The notes beneath the pieces are model-generated. The model was not told the DNA's origin. It made no database searches and saw nothing but the letters and a program-made list of their open reading frames with translations. The translations under genes were made by a program, and so were the position numbers. Of a DNA stretch of 64,000 nucleotides, positions 47,501-57,281 are shown in pieces (positions within the stretch are counted from its first letter, which is position 1; each line of letters starts with the position of its first letter). Origin of the DNA: Paragyromitra xinjiangensis (lineage: Eukaryota > Ascomycota > Pezizomycetes > Pezizales > Discinaceae); contig JBCAMK010000009.1 in NCBI GenBank assembly GCA_038503065.1, positions 1,798,001 to 1,862,000 of the forward strand, in the 5' to 3' direction.

Positions 47501-49385
47501 GGGAGTCTAGAGGATTGCGATTGGTAGGTTGTCTCAGTGTAGTGTGTGATTTCTGATATGGATCGCCTTGTGCGGGGGTATCTAGGGTGGCAATTTGGGC
47601 AATAATGCTACTTTGCCACCAAGCAAACTGACTTTGTGAATCAGTATTTTACCTAACAGGGAACTAGTCAGACCATCGGTTTGCCATCCCTCACGGGTAC
47701 CACTCTAAAGATTGTCGCCTCATTTAAGTTCTCTAATGAAAAGCTAGGAGGCGGAAGATATATTGACAGCTTGCAATTGCGCCTAAAATTTGTTTTTGCA
47801 TTTTCGGTTTTGCCTTAGGGTCAAGATATACACGCGCACTACTAGCGCTGCTAGAGCTAAATGTAGTGAGATGATTGCTTTACTCATTTGGGATGAGCTG
47901 TCGGGCGCAGTTCCCCCTCCTAGGCTGCCTATGCGCACAACTCAGGTCTTCCTTTGACAAAAAAATTTCTTAATGATAATAAGGAATAAATATTTTTTAT
48001 CGGAATGTATAGCTATTGTACCAGAGGCCCTACACAACGTTCTTGAAACAGCATTAGTTAATATTAAAGTAGTAGGTCTCTTGAAGATAACTATTCAAAG
48101 AATACTGTGTTTGCGAGCTCGAGTAGGGTCTCGCGTCTTTGCATTGTTTCGATTTATATTATCTAGCCAACTACTCTAGACTAAAGCCAGTTACTAGAGT
48201 AAGATCTTGTGAAAGATGATGCCGCTTAGGATAAGTTTTAGTAAACCCTCGCTACTACGACCTAGAGTTAGTTCAAATTGGTGTTTTTGATCACCTCGGG
48301 ATGAACCAAAATTTAAACCCTGAATGCGGAACGAATCAACGATTTCTCACTGATCAGCAAACAACACAGCTCGTAAATTCGATCTAAAAAAGATTAGCTT
48401 CATCTCGGCCCCAAGGAGGCAGGCTAACTAGGTAGGTTAGTGAAAAAATACCTCACATGCAGCTACTCAACTATGGGGAGAGGCCAGAGAGTCGACGTCG
48501 AAAGTGATTTACCTTTTCTATAGGCAGCTTACGTTAGATTTCCCTGCGGGGTTCAACCAAACGGCTTCCGGCACGACTATTGAATAATGTGCATATGAGT
48601 ATGGTGGAAACCCCTTGAACTAGGAATCTCATTTCGACATCCCAAGCGAGGATTTACTCTCTCGCCATTGGCATAGGGATAGATTATATGATTTAGAAAG
48701 CTTGCAGCTATGCTCTTTGATTGGGGACAACCTTTTCGTATTTCCCGGCAACCGGACACGGTTGTCTGTTTTATCTCTCGTGACCAAAATGCCATTTCCC
48801 AGAACCAATCCTAATCATTGCAGGTTTTGACAACCGAGTCTAACCGAAACTATCTAATTCTTGGTTCCAGCATTTACATCCCTAACACCCTTCCTGCGTG
48901 AAGCAAAGGCGTCCTTCTCCCCCACTTTTGTCAATTCTTTCCACCATTCTTAGTCATAGAAAGTCACTCGAATAGTCAGCCGATACAAATTTGGCCGTGA
49001 CTTCCCGAGCGAATGAAGGAGTTGATGAAGTAAAAATATGAGTCCATTTCCTTTAGAGTGTGCCCGTCCATCCACCCCTGGTAAAATCTCCATGGTTAAC
49101 AGCCGTATATAACCGATGAAGCTTATGGGGTGATCATGGGCTGTGTTATGGGTTTAGGGTTTGTTCGAGGTGGCACCTTGAGTTTCCCTATCGCTTCTAC
49201 CAGTGTAACTGCAAGACAATAGCCCTATTTACACTCGATAAATGGCGAATGTCCAACAGGCTTCTAAAGCTAGTACCCACTTTAGAGACGGGGCCGGCAT
49301 GCAGAGTTCTGCAGCTAATTAATGTTTGCTGTCTAAACCTTTGCCGTGAGCCTGAAGAATCGGGATCTCGAGTTACGCATTCCTA
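44501..49385. other. Gene-free interval
   Basis: Apart from one weak candidate ORF (46574-46912, minus) nothing is supportable. Frames are broken, TpA steps are abundant, and no inverted-repeat pair or RNA gene was found. Confidence 0.4.
46574..46912 (-). CDS. Weak candidate: 112-residue ORF of unknown nature
   Basis: The translation has a more protein-like balance than its surroundings: a hydrophobic N-terminal third, then MKLHIKVKTLMEEF and a hydrophilic Ser/Lys/His-rich end. It has no recognised domain and no convincing partner exon, and a plus-strand ORF of similar length overlaps it. It may be a remnant of a decayed gene or chance. Confidence 0.15.
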   Translation of the reverse strand: MASLQGLYLLSASSRGVARSGFIILVLDMLSMLLDATDIRMKLHIKVKTLMEEFMGSSIQKLGDEEAIYSRSDLAISPHLLSQVKEYHRSHSESLYPSQAHKVPQKNPRLTH

Positions 49386-49738
49386 AAATGGCGGTCGTTT
49401 ACGCGCGAAAACACATCAAAATTGCACTTTTGTATACCGTTTGCTCAACCACTCAACACTTGAGATAATTTTCCATTTTCAAGAATCAGATAGATTTGCC
49501 TGGCATTTTCAAATATATAATTCTTGCTTTAATTGATTGCATTTTACAAGTGCACTGTTCTTGTAACCAGGCTGAGTTTGGTTGCATTACCAAATCCTCA
49601 CCAAAATTCAGTAAAACTAGAAGTACTTTGACCTTCCTGCAGATTATTAGGATTTCTCTTCATAATTAAGTAGTTGACTGAAAAGGTGCTTTTTTGGTGT
49701 GTTTTCGCTTGTGTCCCGTCACCAAATGACCGCCATTC
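49386..49738. mobile_element. 353-bp miniature element, AAATGGCGGTC ends, TA target duplication
   Basis: Left AAATGGCGGTCGTTT and right AAATGACCGCCATTC are inverted repeats next to TA on both sides (49384-49385, 49739-49740). A second matched block (GCGAAAACACATCAAAATTG against the inverse of GGTGTGTTTTCGCTTGTG) extends the similarity to about 50 bp, with the left arm lacking about 12 bases. It is non-coding. A Tc1/mariner-type MITE is likely. Confidence 0.65.
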
Positions 49739-50271
49739 TACAGTAATCATGCTGAAGGTTGCACAATTCTCTTAGGGGTATTGGATTTCCTAGGATACTC
49801 ACTGATCCCACGTCGAACCCAATCAATTGTTACACGGCGGAAACACTAGCCTAAATCCATAAGCAACTCCGATAAGCCCCTACACTGCCAGCATTCATAG
49901 CAGCAAGTAACATTTTAGACGAGATTTTAGTTGATCAAGGTAGCTGCCGATATTTCAAACTTAATGACGCTGAGGCTCTGCGGGTTTTTATCGCACGTCA
50001 TTCCCTGACGTGAATTTTGAGTCGCCTGGACTTATGATCAGCATGGGAGGGGGTGATGATGTCACAGGCTAACCCTACGGCAATTTTTCTCATCTTCATG
50101 CACAGAGTAGATCCGATACATGTAACTTTGACGTGTACGCCACAATGGCAAAGTCACTCAGCCTACTTACGTGTCAACTTGGCGCTAATAGAATACCGTG
50201 CACAAATCAGTTGATAGATCGCGTGTTGTGGAGGCTGCTCCACTCTAAAAATCCGCCACCATAACCTCGTA
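49739..50271. other. Spacer between two miniature elements
   Basis: No coding frame, RNA gene or paired repeat was seen. Confidence 0.4.
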
Positions 50272-50508
50272 CTACGGGTGCAGGGGTAAGTCTGTCACCA
50301 GGTGGCGGTGCGGGCAGAAGATTTTGATTTTCCTTCCCCTTCCCCAACACTCTGAGAGGCCTGATAAAATGCGTAATGAATAGAAAACACTATATACAAA
50401 ACATTGACCTAGTTTAGTTGATAAAACTGAAAAACTCAGGCGAGCTCGAGTCCCTCAAGCAAATAACTGCACCGCCACCTAGTGACAGACTTACCCCTGC
50501 ACCCGTAG
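50272..50508. mobile_element. 237-bp miniature element with about 40-bp inverted repeats and TA flanks
   Basis: CTACGGGTGCAGGGGTAAGT at the left end is exactly mirrored at the right end. The arms continue through CTGTCACCAGGTGGCGGTGC with one difference, about 41 bp in all. TA lies outside both ends (50270-50271, 50509-50510). The nearly identical arms suggest a comparatively young insertion. No coding sequence. Confidence 0.75.
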
Positions 50509-50856
50509 TACTACTACGCAAACCGCCCATCAGCCCAAAAACCTAGCCTCATATTTGATTGGACGGGGGTTGTCATGGTGTTCAGGTGAGCAATAACGGG
50601 ATCAGGTAGAGTAAACTCAAACCACCAGTCCTGATCAAATATAGGGTAAGGCTTTTTAAGTCGGTGGACGGTTTGCGCTGTTGGTTGACGTAGTACTGTA
50701 TTCCGCAAATTGTCTTATCGATCCTACGAGGTCACGTAGGTATGTTTGGATGATATTTGGAAGGGCGAAAGTAGCATCAGCCAGGGCAGAAATTGCAAAG
50801 GTTTTAAGAAGCCTTGGGTATTTCTTGGCTGTTTGGTTTTAACTTGATGTTACTTC

Positions 50857-51048
50857 TGTTGTAATATTGGGGCACGTAGGGAGGAATAGAAGGCTCGATT
50901 GCTTGATTGTTAGGTGGGCAATACGACCCTGTCTGAATCCTCGTATAGTAGCTCTCTCGGGTGCCCGAGTGCCCGTGTGCTTGGATACCTGTCTCTCAAT
51001 TATCTCCGACTCTGAAGCCACGTCCTGTATTAAAAAGCATCTCTAACA
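50857..51048. mobile_element. Solo LTR (192 bp), copy 1, just upstream of ERV1
   Basis: It begins TGTTGTAATATTGGGGCACG and ends GCATCTCTAACA, the TG...CA form of retrotransposon LTRs. It is the same repeat as 55841-56019, with shared blocks AGGAGGAATAGAAG, CTCGATTGCTTG and GAAGCCACG. No clean 5-bp target duplication is visible (ACTTC versus ATTCT), which could reflect mutation or inter-element recombination. No internal retrotransposon sequence flanks it. Its right end is 169 bp from the ERV1 start codon. Confidence 0.65.
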
Positions 51049-51101
51049 ATTCTACCTAAACATCAATCGAGTGATATTTGGTGATATAAAACAATTTAAG
51101 A

Positions 51102-51131
51102 CCGGGTAACTGGAATCAACCAATTACCCGG
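51102..51131. promoter_or_regulatory. Imperfect palindrome in the ERV1 promoter
   Basis: CCGGGTAACTGG and CCAATTACCCGG form 12-bp arms with one mismatch around a 6-base loop and include a CCAAT sequence. It lies about 87 bp upstream of the ERV1 ATG. A related CCAGTTACCCG occurs in repeat-like DNA at about 28562-28572, so the sequence may belong to a repeat rather than be a dedicated operator. Confidence 0.3.
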
Positions 51132-51217
51132 CAAACCATGACAAATCCACGGCAACACGGCACTTTCCATAGCGAATTCTGGTGCCACTGGCAGGCGCTC
51201 AACCAAATTCCTTCGAC

Positions 51218-51929
51218 ATGTCAGAGTCACAAAATTCTCCGGAAGAAGAAGTGCAACCAGCGCAGGAAGAACCGACCATCAGAAAGACTTTCCCAAAAGG
51301 CTCTGTCATATTAGATAAGAATGGGAAGCCGTGAGTTACCCGTTATATGTACTATTGAATGGATGGTAATAAGTCGAAGTTTAGATGTCGCTCATGCACT
51401 AGCTTTCGAGATTGGGCGGTAAAGACTCCACATAAGTCTCTAAACGTCCAATCCGAGACCTCATCGCCGTCAGAAACCGAAACCCCTCCATCATGTAAGA
51501 CGCAGATAATAGCATGCCGTTCATAGGAAAGTTCCTTACCGTTTTTTAGTGCTAGATGATTGCCCGCCAGATGTAGAAGCACTCGGCCGTTCAACATGGA
51601 CACTCCTTCATTCCATTGCCGCCAAGTATCCGTCGAGCGCGACCCCAACACAACAGGGTGAAATGAAGACTTTCCTTTCAGTGTTCTCGCGGATTTACCC
51701 GTGTTGGGTATGTGCCGAGGATTTCCAGGGATGGATCGAGAAGCCGCAAAACAAATTGCAGGTGGAGGCTGAAGGGAAGAGAGGTCACTTGAGTGGTAGG
51801 AATGAGTTTGCGCTGTGGATGTGTAATGCCCACAACGAGGTTAATCAAAAGCTGGGGAAGGGGCTTTTTGATTGCTCTAAGGTGGAGGAGCGATGGCGGA
51901 CAGGCTGGAAGGACGGTAGATGTGACTAG
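51218..51929 (+). CDS. ERV1: Erv1-type FAD-linked sulfhydryl oxidase (three exons)
   Basis: Flavoprotein of the mitochondrial intermembrane space that reoxidises Mia40 in the disulfide relay, passing electrons to cytochrome c or oxygen. Exons are 51218-51330, 51385-51494 and 51550-51929, giving 200 residues, close to yeast Erv1 (189). The short middle exon supplies the shuttle motif CRSC (39-42). The flexible linker follows, then the Erv/ALR domain: CPPDVEALGRSTWTLLHSIA (79-98), active-site YPCWVC with C126/C129, the FAD-binding CNAHNEVNQKLGK, structural cysteines C166/C183, and an RWRTGWKDGRCD end. Donors are GTGAGT and GTAAGA. No cleavable presequence is seen, as expected for Mia40-trapped import. 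It sits between two miniature-element clusters, with a solo LTR 169 bp upstream. Confidence 0.93.
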
Positions 51930-52474
51930 CAGCAAGGATTGTATGCATAGATGGTGGTTTTTCGGAGTTGTGAGCCCGTTCAATAGGGAGCTTTAGTAGA
52001 TTCATAGAGGCCTATTAGAAAGCAGTTACCGACAAACAAATAATTTGTAAATATAGACATTCGGAGAAATCTAACTTGAATTGCCCAAGATTCGGTGGCC
52101 TTGGAGGTGAGAGCTAGCCAAATTTTTGACCTATCTCGGAAGGAATAGCCCTCTTTAAATTTGCTCTTTCTAATCGCTAGCTAATTTTATGGATAAATCT
52201 GCCAGCCACTGGCCCCTTCACGCAAGATCGCTTGTAAGTTATAGAACTTTATGATACGGTATATTGGCCTGCCGTTGTCCAACTTAACCTGATTGGGTGG
52301 CAAATGTGGCAGGAAACATAAGCCACAGAGACTGTCCATATCGGGCTCGCACTATGTGCAAGCCACATGGCAGCACCGTGCCTCATCATGACCTGGCTAG
52401 TGCGCCTAGTGGAATGGGTAAGAAACTAGGTCTACGCTTTTGAGTCTGGGCACTGAAAAGCCAAAGAAGGGATA
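51930..52474. other. 3' flank of ERV1 and spacer
   Basis: No additional coding frame. The opposite-strand ORF across ERV1 (51678-51983) is a shadow. Confidence 0.45.
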
Positions 52475-52721
52475 CCGTAGTATTTCGCGGTTAGGTCTCG
52501 AGGCCTAATGTAAAGTAGAGAGGGAAAAGTCTGCATAAAAAGTCTCGGATTCTTGGTGTTTGGTCAATAGTGAGAGTCAATGTCCACTGATTCTAGGGTT
52601 ACTCCTGGGTTGAGTAAATTGTACCAATCAAAAGCTCGGGTGAGGCCATCCGAAACGTCTTTTATGCGAACTTTTCTCCACTTTACGTTAGGCCTCGAGG
52701 CCTAATCGCGAAATATTACGG
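52475..52721. mobile_element. 247-bp miniature element with about 75-bp inverted repeats, TA flanks
   Basis: The left arm starts CCGTAGTATTTCGCGGTTAG and the right arm read inversely starts CCGTAATATTTCGCGATTAG. Similarity continues through AGGCCTCGAGGCCT, itself a palindrome, to about 75 bp. TA is present at both borders (52473-52474, 52722-52723). There is no coding capacity. Several arm differences are G/A or C/T transitions. Confidence 0.75.
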
Positions 52722-54240
52722 TAGGCTACCGGTATTAGAAAAGAGCTTTCAAACTGGTCGCTTGGCATAAGAGGGTGTGCTCTGCAGCATGTCTGAGAGG
52801 CTTCTATACTTAGGGACGGCGAATTTGCTAAGGGATGCTATGTGATTGGTACCCCTTCGTACCCATATTCTGGCAACGGGAGACCAAAAAGTGAGTGATA
52901 TCTCATGTATCTGAAACATATCACCATGTACTGACAATAAGTCCTAGTACGCCGGGGAAAAAACATTAGAAGCTAATATTTCACTCTAGGGTAACCCTCC
53001 TTCAAAAAATCAATTTAACAAAACCATCTGACCTAGCTTTCGTCGAGTTGCACCAAGATCCCCCTCATCACAACACACTGCGCAGTAGGGGAAAATTCTC
53101 ATAGCCATGCAACACTTAAGGTAGTGTGTTCGTATAGGCTCGATTTCGCGGACTGTCGATCATGGGATCGACTCCGAGGAGCACAAGCGATTGAGTTCGA
53201 GAAGGTGATGTCACATTCGTCATTAACCCAGTTACGTGTCACAGAATAGTCCAAGTCGATTGGAGGGTGAGTTCAATACTTCTGCAAGCCATCGATTTTT
53301 TTTTAAAAACGGGGAATTGAGTTTTGTGATAGCGGGGATACCTGCAACTATGTAATAGTGCAGTATTTTTGTTATTGGTGAGCTATTTGCAGAGTAATGT
53401 TTCAGCGGCAACTCCTTGATTTCTTGATGGTTTGTGTGGGATGAGAATATTGGGATCGGCCATCGGGCGGGAAGGGAACAGTCTCGTGCCCAGCCCACTG
53501 CGCAGCTTGCTGCGTACCGCCCTGTGGGTAACCCCAGATGGCGCACGGACGCGCCTAAAGATCTGAAACACTGATGTGATCGGGACTAGTATCTTCAGGA
53601 GACCCGGCTTGTAATTGAATACAATGTTAGAGACTGAAATGCCATCATCTTATTCCTGTACTTGCAATAGTGCAAGGTAGTGGACGTAATAATTGCATTC
53701 TAAATGATCTTGCCGCGCCAAGCCGCCGCCCATCAGATTTCATTCATTTCTAGCTCTACCTTGTTGACGTTGGGAGGTTTGCTTGTTTCTTAGTTTTGTT
53801 TTGTTGGAAATGTGTAGCTACCCCGACGTCTGTGAAAACTGCCTTTACGTGTACAGAATTATAAATTTAGCACAACTTTATATGCTTTATGGACCTGGCC
53901 CATTCGTGGTGGCTAATAGGATATGAACACTGCTGTTACTCTTGGCAGGCTGTGGAAGAAAGCTGTATACAGCCCTACTAATAGAAAACCTAGATCCGCG
54001 GACCTTGGTGCATCATACGCTAGTAAAGCGTACGGCAAAAGCATCAAGAAACGTGAGACTTGAGGCCCGGGGCTACTATTGGTCCTTCAGAGTTTCCGGG
54101 GAATTCAAGACGCTTGCAGTAGAATTAGTCATAAGACTCTACTCATAGACCCTAGATTTCTCGATCTCAAATAGTTGACTGTGGATCATGAGCTCGAGTA
54201 GGAATGCAAGCAAGACTCAGGGCCTGGGGCCTTGCTACTA
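52722..54240. other. Gene-free interval within the element-rich zone
   Basis: No gene is supported. About 53482-53516 (GTCTCGTGCCCAGCCCACTG and onward) matches about 28398-28432, a dispersed repeat fragment. Confidence 0.4.
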
Positions 54241-54437
54241 TCGTATAAATTCGGTCATAACGAAGTGGCCTGGACTGAGACTGTAGGGCATACCCACAGT
54301 CTGAATGGCTGCGAGTAAGGGTTGGGTTGCTTATTTACTGATTGTAACTGAGCCTGAAGTCGATCGCACCAATTGAGATGTTTATTCTATCATGCGGTCT
54401 CAGTCCAGGCCACTTCGTTATGACCAAGTTTATACGG
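54241..54437. mobile_element. 197-bp miniature element (YCGTATAAA ends), TA flanks
   Basis: Left TCGTATAAATTCGGTCATAA and right, read inversely, CCGTATAAACTTGGTCATAA continue through CGAAGTGGCCTGGACTGAGA, giving inverted repeats of about 42 bp. TA is present outside both ends (54239-54240, 54438-54439). It is non-coding and lies 25 bp from the next element. Confidence 0.75.
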
Positions 54438-54462
54438 TATTTCTTTGCATTTTTTTGCACCA

Positions 54463-55085
54463 CTCAGGCGTTCATTAAATACTGGGGAATGTTTCAACGA
54501 GCCACCACAAAAAAACATCGTAATGCAACTCAAATCAACAAACCATAAAATCAAAGCGACGATTTCTGCCAGATGACTATTCACTATGCGTAGCTAGTAT
54601 CTCACTGCTGCTATAGTCGATTTGGTTGTTTTGAAGCTGTTTCACAGCGATTTTTAGTAGGGCGTGGCTTGTTGCAACATTTCCCAGTATTTAATGGAGG
54701 ACTTCCCGCAAGCGATAGAACGAGATCTATGAAGATAGATACCCATTTATGAATAGACCTAGTTCTCGTATTAGAGCAAAAGCTTCTACAGGCTATAGGA
54801 TTTCTATTCTGTCCCTAGGACGAATTAGGGATCGTGGTAAAAGTTTTCCACTAGTCACTAACCATAAATTTTGGTCGCTTAAAAATCTTGGTAAGTCACA
54901 GTTGGAATTCTATCCATAGTTCTATTCCTGCGAATAGAAAATTTTCTATTCAATACACCCCCTAGGGGGGGTCTATAAGAATTAGATAGCACCCCGTTCT
55001 ATCTTATAGAGCATCAAAAACAGGTCTATTTCGCGATAGAACTCGTCCTATCGCCTGTGGGAAGTCTTCCAGTGAACGCCTAAGC
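54463..55085. mobile_element. Second copy of miniature element family A, split by a nested insertion
   Basis: It begins CTCAGGCGTTCATTAAATAC and resembles 27021-27255 along its length, sharing GAGCCACCA-like, GCTATAGTCGATTTGGTTG and TTTCCCAGTATTTAATG. Its last bases TGAACGCCTAAG are displaced to 55073-55085 by an insert of about 376 bp. It has diverged from the intact copy by many substitutions and small indels; the flanking TA is no longer evident. Confidence 0.7.
54697..55072. mobile_element. About 376-bp element nested inside the family A copy
   Basis: The inverted ends are TGGAGGACTTCCCGCAAGCG (left) and, read inversely, TGGAAGACTTCCCACAGGCG (right), continuing through ATAGRACGAG. It interrupts the family A sequence between TTTAATG and TGAACGCC, so it arrived later. 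Exact borders and target duplication are ambiguous by a few bases. The interior has further short inverted motifs of the TCTATTCGCAGG/CCTGCGAATAGA type and no coding sequence. Confidence 0.65.
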
Positions 55086-55106
55086 ACTACTTGAATTTTT
55101 ATTCTA

Positions 55107-55459
55107 GGGAAAACGTTCAGGATACCATGTTTCTAGTGGGTTTGTATGTCGGATACCACAACCAACTGTGCTCCGACCATGCCCACCCACCCACCACAAT
55201 ACCCTATCTATCACCGCCATGAACTCTATGCCAAAGAACCCTAAGATGGTAGGCTGTATTAGCTAAAGTATAAAGAAAAGTTTAAAACTCCCGGATTTTC
55301 TGCTCAAAATTTGAAGGCTTTTCTGTCTAGCTGAGGGAGCTGAAAGGGGTAAGCGACTTGTAAGGTTTACTATGTTTTGGTGGGCATGGTCAGAGCACGG
55401 TTGGTTGTGGTATCTGGCATCCAAACCTATTAGAAACATGGTATCCTGAACGTTTTCCC
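55107..55459. mobile_element. 353-bp Mutator-like MITE with 9-bp target-site duplication
   Basis: The ends are GGGAAAACGTTCAGGATACC and its exact inverse; the inverted repeats run about 80 bp with few differences. The flanking direct repeat TTTATTCTA (55098-55106 and 55460-55468) is a perfect 9-bp duplication, as made by Mutator-like transposases, unlike the TA duplications of the other elements here. It is non-coding. Confidence 0.8.
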
Positions 55460-55468
55460 TTTATTCTA

Positions 55469-55840
55469 TGGTCTATGGCCGAAAGATCGATATCAGTGCA
55501 CCGTTAACCGCTTAAACCATATAAATACAGCTAAATACGACCAATATAGCGTGGGAGGCTATACGCAAGAAACCCCACCTAGAAGTATTAAAGACTCGTG
55601 TGGTAGGGCCTCAAAACAAGCTTTAACAAAGGCTGGGCAGCCGTAGGACAATGCACCGAGTCTATTAGAACACGCAATGTAACACAAAGGCAAAAGCCAT
55701 TTAGCAGCGGACTTACCGAGGTTTCCACGTCGCCTAGCTATTCTCCATGACAGGCCTCAGGGCTCTTGCATACGATTAAGGCCTATTATTCTTTGCCGGT
55801 GGTGTCATGGTATATCACTCGCATATGGCTTTTAAGATTT
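55469..55840. other. Spacer between Mutator-like element and solo LTR
   Basis: No coding frame or paired repeats were recognised. Confidence 0.4.
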
Positions 55841-56019
55841 TGTTGTAATATTAGGGTACGTAAGGAGGAATAGAAGACTCGATTGCTTGCTTGCTAGAGG
55901 AGCATACGGCCCCTATTTAAATATCTCTCCCGGGTGGTGTGCTCGGGTACCTGTCTCAATCATTTCCGATCCCGAAGCCACGCCCGAGAGGTTACCCGTA
56001 TTAGGAAGCATCTCTAACA
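55841..56019. mobile_element. Solo LTR (179 bp), copy 2, with 5-bp target duplication
   Basis: It starts TGTTGTAATATTAGGGTACG and ends AGCATCTCTAACA. It is flanked by GATTT at 55836-55840 and again at 56020-56024, a clean 5-bp duplication that defines it as an LTR left after excision of the internal part by recombination. A TATTTAAATA box near 55915 could be the LTR promoter. It is related to copy 1 at 50857-51048. Confidence 0.8.
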
Positions 56020-56024
56020 GATTT

Positions 56025-57281
56025 CGTGGGCAATAGGCTGTTGGTGGTGTGCACTAGTATGTAGGATATTGCGAGCTCAGAGGTTAGGAGATTTTTCCGG
56101 TACTAGGTGCACGTACGGTTTACCAATCCGGACCTGTATAAGGTCGAACCCCAAGCCACAAATCCCGCTACACGCTCCCTATACTACAAAATTTGTCGGA
56201 GATACCACGTACAAGTACCGAGGGTATGAAACAGACCAATCACACACCTACTCTCCAAAGACTAACAGCACACCCTACCTATACTCACGCAATAGCCTAA
56301 AACCCCGACTCGCGCCTCCCTTCACCTCCAAACCCATGTCTAAAGCACCTATCAGGAAGTATTCCAACGATACCCAGCTAAACTCACACTGTACTGAACA
56401 CGGAGGAATAGCTTAAGCCCTACCATACCTCACCCTCCCCGCATCCCCGTAGCTGTTTCCTTCACAACGCAGTAGGCTGCGTTACTACTCACTTTCATAC
56501 TAACTCCCGGCCTTCCACCCACTCGCACCTTCCCCCGCTGGGCCTGTTAGACCTTCGGGCGGATTGCCTAGTATGCGTTTGACCCTCATATCCGCTGTGT
56601 TTACCACTGTAGCGTAGTCGCGTCCATCCCACGAAATGCCGTTGATGGTGTTTACGATGTGGAGTAGCGGTGATAATAGGTAAACTCACATGTACTAGTA
56701 TACGCACACTAGAGTAGATCAGCCTCAACCTTACTACAGTATGAGCCCCACACCTTCAACCGAGACCTAGCTTCATCCAAAGTAAAGTAATCAACCCTAG
56801 AACTCCACATTACTCTTCATACCCCCGGGGCACCAGCTAGTCAGCTACAGAGGCTGCAACTACCCACTATCAACCACGACAAGAAACCCTAGTAGGAATA
56901 GCAGTTCTCAATACAATATCAATCTAAAGTGCTCTTGCAGTGAATAAGACAATATTTCACGTCTAGTGTTCGTGTAAAGCTGTATTTAATAGTCGTCCTA
57001 TGAGGAGCTTGTGGATGTTGGTGTCTGGTGTACGTGGTACTTGATCGGGATACTAGTGGTACTTCTTGTAGATATGGGTTTTGTTGGGTTACTGGTGGAT
57101 GTTTGTTTAGGTTCGTCTGCTTTCTGCAGCATTAGTAGGTCTGGTCTCTGGACTAGGCGGGTCATGTAATTGAGCTTGTGTAGAGTTCCCGGTTTCGAAT
57201 TCTTTGTACAAGCACTGGTTTGATGACAGTTGCAAGTGTAGATATTTACATGGCATGAGCGTACTGTCTGATAAATCACAT
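56025..57281. other. Gene-free interval downstream of the alcohol dehydrogenase
   Basis: A C/A-rich stretch (56060-56420) is open for 115 codons without an ATG start and looks compositional rather than coding. The rest presumably contains the 3' UTR of the dehydrogenase gene. Confidence 0.4.

Noticed and set aside
56069..56416. 115-codon plus-strand ORF
   Set aside because: No ATG at its start, composition driven by a C/A-rich stretch, no motif.
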